Positions 11,813-24,400 of a stretch of DNA of 64,000 nucleotides are shown here, one piece after another. Position numbers and translations under genes: made by a program. Position 1 is the stretch's first letter, and each line of letters starts with the position of its first letter. Location: positions 133,110,804-133,174,803 of the forward strand of contig NC_045429.1 in the NCBI RefSeq assembly GCF_902635505.1, given 5' to 3'. The notes beneath the pieces were generated by a model. That model was given only the letters and a program-made list of their open reading frames with translations. It was not told where the DNA came from and searched no databases. The DNA is from Sarcophilus harrisii. Taxonomy: Eukaryota; Chordata; Mammalia; Dasyuromorphia; Dasyuridae.

Positions 11813-14800
11813 TAGTTGTCTTTAAATATTTGAAGGGTCTAAAAATGTGGCCAAGATTAGGAAACAATACAGTTGAGCTCTGAGTTTCCACAAAACTCCC
11901 ATTAGATCTAGAAAATACATCAGACCAAATCCTGATAGAGAAATTCAGAAAAAGGAACAGCAGGTAATTTGTTCAGCTCAGCTAAACCTAGGGAGACAGA
12001 GAAGTCTGCAGATACTGGATTGGGATTCATAGCATAAGTGTGTTGGAGGACCCTAGCATCTTAAGAGAGGCAATAAGAGGAAGTCCCAAACAGAAACAAT
12101 TAGAAAGGGGAAGTAACAACTTGACACAAATGGAAGCCAGTGATTCTTATGAGCAGCAAGAAATATTAAAACAAAGTCAAAAGATTGAAAATGTAAGATA
12201 TCACATAACAAAAGCAACTGACTTTGAAAATATCTGGAAGAAAGAATTTAAGAATTATTGGACTATGTGAATGCTATGATGGGGGGAAAAAATCTAAACT
12301 TCAAATTTCAAGACATCTCCAAAGAAAAATATCTAGGTCTTTTAGAATCAGAAGGCAAAGTGAAATCGGACTCTACCAGCTACCTCTCAAGAGAAACCAC
12401 AAAATGAAATTTCCAAGAACATCATCAAAATACAAAGTTTCCAGATCAAAGAAAAAATATTGTAAGCTTTCCTAAAGAAAGAGTTCAAGTATTAAATGGC
12501 TAGTCAGGATCATATTTGTTTTAGCAACCCTCTTTAGCAGCAAAGAAATTATATTTCAGAAAGCAAAGCATATTAAGTTTATAGCTAAGAATAACATACC
12601 CAGCAATCTTGAGTATAATGGTAAAGGAGGAAAAATAAATTTTTAATAAAATAGAGAACTTCCAAGTATTCCTAATGAAAAGACCAGAGTTGTGTAGAAC
12701 CTTTGAAGTTCAAATATAAGCATTAAGGCGAAAATTAAACAGTAAACCCAAATTAACATGTTTAAAGGGCTAAACAAAGATAAACTGCTTACAATTTATT
12801 TTATTTTTTAAATAATAGTTTTTTATTATCAAAATACATGCAAAGATTGCTTTCAACATTCACTCTTGCAAAACCTTGTGTTACAACTTTTTCTCCCTTC
12901 TCCCACTCCTTCTCTTAAAAAGTAAGCAATCCAATATATGTTTAAACATTGCAATTCTTCATATTTCCACATTTATTGTGCTACATAAGAAATATCAAAT
13001 CAAAAAGGAAAAAATGGGTAACACAAAAAGGAACTGCTTATATTTCAATGTGAGGAGGAATACTTGTGTCCCCCCTGAATCCTATTAACATGAAAGATCA
13101 TAGAGGGAGCATAATTAGACAAATCCTAAACAGTAGGAGTAGTTCTGTCATTTCTTGATAATCTTAAGAAAAGAATTGTATGGGAGGGGAAGGGGAATGC
13201 TGTAAGGGGAGAAAGGGAAGGGAAGGTTAGGGAAATTATCTAATATATTCAGTGTGTACCAAGTATATAAATAGATGAAAGAGTGAAGAGAATGGGTGAC
13301 TCTAGAACCTCATTCATTTGTACTGACCAAAAGAAGGAAGAATACACACACATACATTTGGGTACAGAAGTGTATTTCACTCATCACGGATATATGAGAG
13401 AAAAGGGGGAAGAGGGAATTTGTGGTAAAGTTGATTAAATGAATGATTAATCTTACACAAAACAAACTCTAAGGAGTGATAAAAATGGCTTTTTTAAGGT
13501 AGCAAATAATAGTAATCTGAGAAGGTGTCTATAAATTGGGCAAATGAATGAATGTTATGGTATATAAATTTGATGGAATGTATTGTGCTGTAAGAAATGA
13601 TGGAGAAATTTTCAGAAAAACCTTGGGAAGACGTATATGAACCAGTGCAGAATCAAATGAACAAGACTAAGAGAAAATTTATATTACAACAATGTGGTCA
13701 TTAAACAAAAGTAAAACATGATGAAAAGTTTTTTTTTTTTAATTTAAAACTTAAATGAAAAGCAAGAAAAAACAAAATAGAAAAAGAAAAAAAATGTTTT
13801 ATGTCCAGCAGCATATGAAAACATTTAAAATAGAAAGGTGATCCCATATGAATGACTTCATTTAGGAAGCATCCTAATTTTCAGTTTGTTATTTTCATGT
13901 GAGATAACAGTACAATACAGATAATACAGGGTGAGTCAAAAAAAACAAAAAAACTAAACACTTAAAAGATATATTACTCAAAAAGAAGGAATAGTTAAAC
14001 ATGTAATCAAAACTAATTTGTGAAAGAATTGTAGAAGAAAATTGAGAATTATAAAGAAAATGCTGCAGTTTGGTACATAATGATCTACTTTGAGCTCAGA
14101 TTTGAACTTTTTAAAGTATTCAATTCTTTTAAAATTATTCTGCATAAGTAAATATACAAAATATAATTTGGGGATGAGGAAGACTTGACTTTGGCGTAGG
14201 AGTTCCTAGGTATGTCCCCTGCAATAAGATTAAAATTTGAGTGAGTGAACAATCTCAGAATGCCAAAATGAAGTCTACAGCATACATCCAATTTACCATT
14301 TGAAGTGTCTGCTTTGTCTTATCTTTTTTGTACATTTTGTGCTTGTTTTCATTTTATTTAGGAAGTCCATTGCTTACAGAAGTCATGAGCTTCTTGAAAA
14401 ACTCAGAGCTGCTGGTGTTGGAGATAGGCCAATAATATGGGTGTCACATAGCATGGGAGGTATGTACACTTCTTTTTTTTTTTTTTTCCTTTCTTTTTTT
14501 GAATCAAAAAATTTTAATAATAACTTTATTTTCAAAATATATGCAAAAATGGCTTTCGTCATTCATCCTGGCAAAAATCTTGTGTTCCAAATTTTTCTCC
14601 CTCCCTTTCCTCCCACTTCTCTTCCCTAGACAGCAAGTGCGTTAAATATGTGCAATTCTGCATTTATCATGCACAAGAAAAATCAGATCAAAAAAGGGGG
14701 ACAAAAAACAGCCAAGCAAACAACAACAAAAAAAATGAAAATACTATGTTGTGGTTCACATCCATTCCCCACAGTCCTCTCTCTAGATGCAGATGGCTCT

Positions 14801-17800
14801 CTCCATCACAAGTCTATTGTAATTGACCTGAATTACCTCCTTGTTGAAAAGAGCCAAGTCCATCACAGTTGATCATCACATAATCCTGTTGTTGTTATGT
14901 ACAACGCTCTCCTGTGAACCAATTTTTCAGATTTGTGTTACTTAAATTTTCAAATAAATAACTTGGACCTTTGAATCCAAAGTGCTAACTGGCATTTTTC
15001 TTAATAAGGCATGTAAATTTATGATTGTCTTTATTGACATAGGAAAGTCAGCCTGTCAGATCATATAATCAAAACAACAATCAATGATAAAAATAAAGAT
15101 AATAATATCTATGAATGCCTTGATAGAATTTTTATTTTACTGGTACCAGTTGGTTGGAAGAAGCGTGATATTTTGCAAAACACTTATAAACTTTTTTTTT
15201 TAAAGATTTCCAGATTATATAGTATTTTATTTCCTTTCCATATCTTTGGTGAGGAGATTGAAGAAGCTGTTCATCTAAAAAAGTAAAATTTTCATTACCT
15301 AGATATAAGATAAGATGTTAAACAGGATCAAACATTGAACCCCTTACCCTAAATTATGAATTTTTAGCTTTTTAATTTCATTCCTCTTGGGAAGGATATA
15401 TATATTGTCATGACAGCAAAAGACTTAAACTTCAATTCAGTACTAATTTTTTTTTCTAAACAAGTTTTTATTGATGTATTCTGTTTTTTATATCAATATA
15501 GTTCTCCCCAAAATCTTTCCCTCTTCCCTTTCCACTGAGTTCTCCCATATGTGAAATAGTATTGAGACTATACAACATGATCTCCCTTTTCTCCCCTCTT
15601 CCTCATCTCATATTATTTATATGCCTTCTTCCACAACTAACTCCTTCACCCTATTTCATACAATGAGAGGTGGACTTACACTTTGCCAAGGCCAACTTCT
15701 CTGCTTGTTCAAGTGATCCTGTTCCATCCCTTCTCTTCCAACAGATTGATCCCTCTATTATCCCCATTTTATTTCTAGTCTTCACTCTCTCCCTGTATAC
15801 TGGCTTCTTCGCTGCATGCCCATGACCCTCCCATCTTTAAAAAGTCTTCACTTAGTGAATAGAACCAGGAGATCATTTTACATGGCAACAAGATATACAA
15901 TGATCAATTCTGATGGATGTGACTCTCTTCAACAGTGAGATGATTCAGGCCAGTTCAAATGACCTTGTGATGGAGAGAGCCATCTACACCCAGAGAGAGG
16001 AGTGGTAGTAATTGAGTGTGGACCACAATATAGTGTTTTCATCTTTTTTGTTTCATTTGTTTGCATTTTTTTTCTCTTTTTTTTCCTTTTTGATCTGATT
16101 TTTCTTGTGCAGCATGATATTTGTGGAAATATGTATAGAAGAATTGCACATGTTTAACATATTGGGATTACTTGCTGCTTAGGGAAGAGGGTGGAGGAAG
16201 GGAGAAAAATTTGGAACACAAGGTTTTGCAAGGGTGAATATTGAAAACTAACTAAGCATATGTTTTAAAAATAAAAAGCTATTTTTTTTTAATTTTAAGT
16301 TTTTACTTAATCCTGCCAACCATGCTAACTATTGTCTTAGATCTTTTCTGCCCTTTGTGACTAAAATCCTTTAAAAGGCCATGAATAATAGGTTGCTTCC
16401 ATTTTCTCTCTTCTCACTCTCTTCTTTACATCATTATAACCTGGCTTCTTATTTCATCTTTGCACCAACACTGCTCTCTTCAATGTTACTAATATTCTCT
16501 TCATTACCCAGTCCAGTGGCATTTTCTCAATCTTCATTGTCCTCAGCTTTTTGCAGCTTTTGATCTGTTGATTTCCTTTTTGATATTCTCTTCTTTCTAG
16601 GTTTTTGAGATACCTCTCTTCCCTCTGGTGTCATCTCACACCTGTCACATTGGTTAAGATGACAGGAAAAGATAATGATAAATGATGGAGGGGATGTGGG
16701 AAAAATGGGACTTTATGGCTGAGACACTCTCCTAAGGATGGAGTTGTGAGGTGATCCACACATTCTGGAAAGCAATTTGGAACTTTGTTCAAAGGGCTAT
16801 CAAACTTGCATACCCTTTGATCCAGCAGTGTTTCTACTGAACTTATATTCCAAAGAGATCATAAAGGAGGGAAAAAGACCCATATGTACAGCCCTTTTGT
16901 AGTGGCAAGAAACTGGAAACTGAATGGATGCCCATCAGTTGGGGAATGGCTGAATAAGTTATGATATATGAATGTTATGGAAGATTATTGTTCTATAAGA
17001 AATGATCAGCAGGATGATTTCAGAAAGTCCTAGAGAGACTGACATGAACTGATGCTCAGTGAAGTGAGTAAAACCAAGAGAACATTGTACACAGCAACAA
17101 GGTTATATAACAATTAACAGTGATAGACTTAATTCTCAGCAATAGTGTTCTAAGACAATTCCAACAGACTTTAAATTTTTTTCTGTATTTTTAAATTATA
17201 GTTTTTTATTTTCAAAATATATATATACACATGGATAATTTTCGACATTAACCTCTAGAAAACCCTGTGTTGTAATTTTTTCCCCTCTTCTTGCCCCCCA
17301 TCTCCTCTCCCAACTGGCAAGTGATCCAATATATGTTAATATATGTGCAATTCCTCTATACATGTTTTCACAAATATCATGCTGCACAAGAAAAATCAAA
17401 TCAAAAAGGGTGGGGAAAAGAGAAAGAAAACAAAATACAAGCATACAACAAAAAGAGTGAAAATACTATGTTGTGGTCCACATTTAGTTCCCACTGTCCT
17501 CTCTCTGGGTGCAGATAGCTTTCTTCATCACAAGACAATTGGAACTGGTCTGAACCACCTCGTTGTTGACGAGAGCCATGTCCATCAGAATTGATCATCA
17601 TGTAATCCAATAGACTTTAGATAGAAAAATGTCATCTGTTTCCAGAGGGAGAACTATGAAGACTGAATTCAGGTCTGTATTTTCACCTTTTTTTGGTTTG
17701 CTTTTTTTTTCCCTTCGTGGATTTTCCCTTTTTATTCTGATTTTTCTTTCACAACATAACCAATAAGGAAATATGTTTAAAATGATTATACATGTATAAT

Positions 17801-20800
17801 AAGCTGTACCAGATTGCTTGCTGTCTTGGAGAAGAGGAAAGAAAGGAAAGGAAAACTACCTCTAAATGTAATTGGGAAAATAAAATACTGTTGAAATTCT
17901 TTTTAAAAAAAGAGATGACACCCATTTCCCACTATACTCCCATGGAGTTAATTATCATTTCTGTGCTAATGATATTTCTGGGCCTCCTACCTCAATGAAA
18001 GGTGAAGGTTAAGAGTGTCTTCTCATGTCTCTTCATTCAAGTATGCACAAGCTTTATGATTTTGTCACCTTCATTTTTGAATTTTGTGTATATATGGTTG
18101 TTTTTTTATCTACATTTTTGTTGTTGTATATATTGTTTTCTTGGCTCTCCTAATCTTACTCCATATCACTTCATGAAAATCTTTGCATGTTTTCTATATT
18201 CATCACATACATAATTTCTTATAGCAAAGTAATATTCCATTATATGCATGTAACGCAATTTGTTTAGCCATTTCCCCATCAGTGGGCATCTACTTTATTT
18301 CCAATTCTTTGCTGTCACAAAATGCACTGCTATAAATATCATGGTGAATTTAGGGACTTCCTTGGCCTAGCAATGAAGTGTCAAAGAGTATAGATACTTA
18401 GTCACTTCTTTTGCATAATTTATTTGTATAATTTCATATTGTTTTCTAAAATGGGATGCAACCATTTCACAATTCCATCAATAAAATATTAGCGTTTCTA
18501 TCATTGCATATCCACTCCAGCCTTGATTCTTGTCATTTTTTTGTCATCTTTAATTATTTTGCTTTATGTGAGGTGTAACTGCAGGGTTGTTTTGATTTGT
18601 ATTTCTTATTATTAGTGATTTGTAGAGACACTAGCATGTAGAAGCACAGTTGTGAATACTTTTCAATTTTTCTTTTGGGAACTGTTCTTATCCTTAGACT
18701 ACTTGTCTACTAGTGTTATATGTATTTATTGTTTATATTTTTTGATACCAACCCTTATCAGAGAAATTAGACACAAAAATTTTTTTATTTTTTTAGGTCA
18801 GTGAAGTAGCTTTTCCATTTCATGTAATTAAAGCTACATATTTATCTTTTGCAATTTCTTCTCGCTCTCATTTAGTTTAATCTTACTTATTTTAAATGTA
18901 ATTGAGGGAAAATAAAAATATTAAATAAAAAAAGTACATCTTACCCATAGCTCCGAGAAATATGTGATCAACTTCTCTTCTAATATTGTTATAATACGAT
19001 CTTTAATATTAAGATTGCAAATCTATTTAGAATGTATTGTAAAACATGGTATGAGGTGATTATCTAAATCTAATTTCTTCCAGACAGCTTTCCAGTTTTT
19101 CATGGAGTTTTTCTCCAGGTAATTTGTTTGCCATATTTATCAAATATTGAATTATTGAGTTCCATTATTTCTCATTCTTCCTTGTCTGTCCTGTTCCATT
19201 GATCTATCTCTATTTTCTAACCAATATCAGGTGGTTTTGATGAGTACTGCTTTATAATATAGTTTCCATTTAAGCTTGGCACCACTGTTCTAGATCTTTT
19301 GTTTTTCCAGATGAACATTGTTAATATTTCCATCAAGTTTCATAAAACATATCTTTGTTAATTTGAACAGTATTGCACTAAAAGCATAAATTAACTTTGA
19401 TAGTATTTTCATTTTTCATTTATTATTATATTGGCACAGCCAAGCCATTAACTGATTATTTCTCTCTCTATTTAAATTGTTTTCTTTTTTTTTTAAGTAT
19501 TTCATAATTAAATCTATGCAAATACTTTGTGTGCTTTGGTAGAACGAGTCCCAAATAGTTTATGCATTTTGTAGTTATTTGGAGTGGGATTTCTTTTTTA
19601 TTGCTTAAGATTTGTTGTTATATAAAAAGGATGTTGATTTTTGAAGTTTTATTTTGTAGGCTGCAACTTTGCTGAATATATTATTTGTCTCAGTTTGTAA
19701 ATTTACTGATTCTTTAGGGTTTCTAAGACCATTATGTCCTCAGCAAATGGGGGTGGTATGATATCCTGTTACCTATTTTTACATGTTTAATTTCTTTCTT
19801 TTGTTTTATGGTTGTTGCTAGTATTTCTGGGACTATGTCAAATAGTATACTTCTATTTCTACAGATTTTGTTGTTTCCTACACTATTAATTTTGACTAAC
19901 TGCTCTCTTTTGTACCTTCAATTTAATTTCATTTTATATTTGTAAAGATAACAAGAGAGAGAATCCTAACCCTCAGAAATCTTATGTTCTAGTAAGGGAG
20001 AAAAAAAAATACACAAAGAATTATAATAGAAATTTGCATAGAAAGTTGTAAAGGGCTGAAACTTTGAATAGGTACACTTGAATCAGACTACCTGAGCACT
20101 TAAGGCTAATTACCTATTGGGCAATGACTATTAACATATGTTTGGAATTGTTCTTCTCATAGTTAATGCTGGCTCAATGTTTGGGGTTAAGAGAATTGTA
20201 GGTAAGATTAGAGGGTAGGGTGAGAGAGGCAGGTAACTTTACTTTGCATCATGACCAGGAGAAGAGAGATTGGTGGTGAGCCTCATGGCAGTTTTGTCTA
20301 TCTCTTTCACTTCTCCTCCTAAAGACCAAGGGCTTTTACTTATCTTGACTCTGGCTGATCCTGAGGCCTCCAGGGAGCTAGCCTGGACTTTACGTAAAGT
20401 GATGTGAGAAATTTAAGCAGGGAACTGAAAGGACGAGGGAAAACTTCAAGGAAAAGATGATGACAGGGTTTGAACTGCAATTTGAAGGTTGGAAAGGATT
20501 TCAACAGTTAATGCTCAGGATTCCATTCCAGGCAGAGGGGGATATTGCGGGTGAAAGGTTGATGCTAGATAGATAAAAGATAAAAATTTGAATTTTGCTG
20601 GAATAGTTGTGTGGTAGAGCAGCGATAAAGCTACAAAGTTAAGGAACTAGATTGTTCGGGGTGTTCAATGTGAGTGTCTTAACATATACTTAACATAGAA
20701 ACTTTTAAATAACTGTTATTTCCCTTTTTTGCTGTTTAACATACCTTATTGTAGGAGGGGACTTTTAATAATTTCCAATAAAAAAGGAAACTGAATTTTT

Positions 20801-21412
20801 TTTTTTTGAAATATATCTTTGATGAATTATCAGAGGTTCTAGGAAAATAATTCAAGTGTAAGTCACCTTTCTTCATCATTCCTGTTAGGGAATACTGTGC
20901 TAAGTGCGAGGGATAGAAAGATTAAGTAAAAGAATTCTTTCTCTTAGGATATCATAATATAATAGGGGAAATAAAATATGCAAGTGACAGGCAGTAGTTA
21001 GAATATAAATGCAAAGGAAAACCTCTCTTCTCTTCTTTCCATCTGTATTGTCCCTACTTCCCCAAAACATTACTCCCATCTTTCTCTAATGTCTCCAGTA
21101 TGGTGTTTAAGGTGTTAAGAATGAACACAGTGAATGAGAAAGAGAGAATGAACTCCACAACTATAGTTCTGTTCTGAGAGCTTCTATAGTTGTAGGTCAA
21201 TTCATTTCAACAAATATTTAAGACTGTACTATACAAACTGAATATACTAAGGGAGATATAAAAATCATATGACATGGGTCAGCTAGGTGGTGCAGTGGAT
21301 AGAGCACCAGCCCTGAAGTCAGGAGGACCTGAGTTCAAATCTGGCCTCAAACACTTAACATTTCCTCGCTGTGTGACCCTGGGCTTACTTAGCCCCAGTT
21401 GCCTCAGCAAAA

Positions 21413-21451
<39 letters not shown>

Positions 21452-24400
21452 AAATTCTGAGGGTGAATAATGTTTGAGATCATAGAAGGCTTCACAAAGA
21501 GTAAGCATTAGAATTAGATTTTTAAAAATAGATAGGAATCATATGGACAAAGGGGAAATAGGACAGCCCAAGCACAGGGATGGAGAAATGAAAGTACAGA
21601 ATATATTCATTTGGTAGTTGTCCTTTGTTCTCAAAGAGGATCAAAATGACATCATTGTTAGTCAAGTGACAGTGTGGCTGCTCAGACCAGTATGAGTCAG
21701 AAATCTCTGCCACAGATCGGACACAAATAGTCCTTATGAATTTTTGAGGTGGACTTTACTTATCTTCTGTTTTTTTCTGAGCTAATTCAATTCTACTTTG
21801 CTCATAGAGCACACCACCTTCTCTTGATGCGGGTAAACCCATGCTGTGCAGTCCTATGCCAGTGTCTCTCATGTTAATGCAATCAATTTTAGAGTTCCTA
21901 AGTGAGATCTTGAGAGTGTCCTTCTATCATTTTTTCTGACCACCACATGAGTAAGCCTCCCAAATACTTTTCACTGGAAGAGTGAAGTGATACATTAGGA
22001 ATATTAGTATAGCAATAGTATAAAGGCTGTATTAGAATACAGAGAAACTGAAAATGAGAAGACCCGATAGGTTCACAATAGGATGGAATATTAGTGAATT
22101 TTTTATGAGAAGCAAAGAGAATAATTATCCCAAAGTTACAAAAGGAAACTGGTGAAATGTGTTCCCATTAAGAAATAAATTAGAAAAACAGGTTTCCTCA
22201 GGTAGAGGAAAGAGAATAAGCTCATTTTGGACATAAATTTTTTAGTTGCTGGTGGAAGATTCAGATAGAAATGTTCAATAGACAGTTGGAGCCATGGATA
22301 TTTAATTCAGAAAAGACATCACTACTTAGTTATCTGCGTAGTAATTGTAATTGAATCATTAAGAATATTTAAAAGGATAAGTGCTTAGAGATAAGATATT
22401 AAGGGCAGTGCCTTGAGAAATATTCACCTTAAGGAGTCTAGAAGAAAAGATATCTGTGAGAGAAACATAACCAGGAGAAATGGGAGGATGCCTTCTTTGT
22501 ATCTTATAGACACATCTAGAACACAAAAAGATTAAGTGATCTTATTAAGGGTCATAAGCCAGTATATGTCAGAGATGAGACTTGAACTCAAGTCTAACCA
22601 TGCCAGCTTTCACCCAGTTTGCCAAGGTTTGAGGAAAAAGTGAATCGGTGAGTAAGTACCAGGTTTATAGAGCTTTTTCTTTTCTTTTTTTTAAAACTTT
22701 TTTTAAATTTAAAACTGAAATACAAAATAAGAAAAAACAAAATAGAAAAAGAAAGATAAAAAAAGGCCCATGATCATGGGGCCAGCAGAACATCAGGGAA
22801 GATTCGAAATACATAATAAATTTCCATTTCAAAAAAAGCATATATAATAATAGAAGACATTATATTCACATTTGCCTATCTTTGCGTTGCTTCCTATTCT
22901 TTTGTTCTGTTATGTACTATTTACTTAATTTTTTTCCCTTTCACCCTCCCCCACTCCAAGCAGGCTTTATTTAAACATGTATACACATACATATACACAC
23001 ATGCTCACACACATACATGTAATTTATACACACATATATAAAATTTACACATACATAGACATGCATTTAAAACAATGTTAATATGGCTGACATATAATGT
23101 AAATTTATCTCTTAATTGAATCTTTTTTGACTTTTTTTCTAGTAAATTCTACTCTCGATCATTGTTATTGTGTTTGTATATATTTTTAATTGCCTATATC
23201 TATGAATTCTTCTACTTTAGTTCTACTCCTTAACTTGCCTTTGTATTACTTAACCTCCTCCCATCCATTGATCCCTTCCTTATTTTTTCTGCCCACACTT
23301 TTCCTCCCTCTTTATTCTTTTCCCATTAATCTATTTCACTATTATAAACCTATATATTCTTCTCAATCTTATCCTATTCCCTTCCCCCATATTTCTTTAT
23401 AGATTTTGGAGGATACTGTGCCCTTCCTGGTACACACATACGTGTGTGTGTGTGTGTGTGTCTCCATTCCAGTCCTGATGTGTATAGGTTTCCAGAACTA
23501 CCAGTGCCCCTCCTTCATCTAATGCCTGTGTCAGTTCTTCCTCTGCACCTCATTTATATAGCATAATTACTATTTTTACCTTTTTAGAGTCAAATGTACT
23601 CAGCTCTGTTCCAGGTTTTTTTTTTTTTTTTTTTGACTACCCAATTACTAATGTCAGTTTTAGACATGGTTTACATTTTCATATATAAAACAATTTGACC
23701 TTATTGAGTCCTTTAAAATTAGTGACTCTTAAATGTTAAATTTTCAGGTGTGTTTGGGACAAAATCCTGAAAATCTGAGAGTAGAGTTCATTTAATGTCC
23801 CTTTTTTTGTTCAATATTATACTTAATTTTGCTGGATTTAATAATTTTGGCCTCAGGCCTGGTTTTTTTTTATTGTCAATATATAATATTCTAGGGTCTC
23901 TGGTCTTTTATTGTAGCTATTGATAAATCTTGGATATTTTTGTTTTTTTTAATCTTGGACATTTCTAATTGTAGCTCTAGCATATTTGAATTGTTGTTTT
24001 TTTGTTTGTTTCTTATAAAATTTTCTTTGATCTGAGAGATTAGAAATTTAGCAATAATGTTCCTATGTGTTTTTTTAATAGGTTCTCTTTGAAATGGTGA
24101 TTGGTGGATTTTTTTTCTGTTTCTATTTTCCCCTCTTATTCTTCAGGAAAATTTTCTTTGACTATTTCTTGTATTATTGTGTCAAGATTCATTTTTTGAT
24201 CACAGCTTTAGGGTAGCCCAGTTATTCTTTTTTTATTTTTGAAATATATCCATAATTTTCAACATTCACCCTTGCAAAACCTTGTGGTCCAAAAATTTTT
24301 TCTTGTTCCCTTCCTCTTCCCCCCCCCCCCCAATATGGCAAGTAATCCAATATAGGCTAAACATGTGCAATTCTTCTGTACACATTTCCACAATTATCAT

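Larger units (their letters stand above)
11305..14361. other. SERAC1 intron: microsatellite and HAL1-like element with L1 insertions
   Basis: Elements are listed separately. 11305-11745 and 13860-14361 show no gene or clear repeat; a - strand frame at 14085-14291 has no known family. Confidence 0.6.

Noticed and set aside
12040-12475. Two + frames of 76 and 83 codons, possible gene
   Set aside because: They are the decayed ORF1-like part of an L1-derived element with repeat flanks, not a host gene.
14461-14903. TATGTACA at both ends of the L1 as a target-site duplication
   Set aside because: The downstream copy lies within L1 sequence ('gtacaa...ctcctg' is part of the L1 text), so the match is coincidental.
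21275-21345. tRNA-like head at the SINE start as a tRNA gene
   Set aside because: It continues into the CORE region and A-rich tail of a repeated SINE, so it is tRNA-derived, not a tRNA gene.
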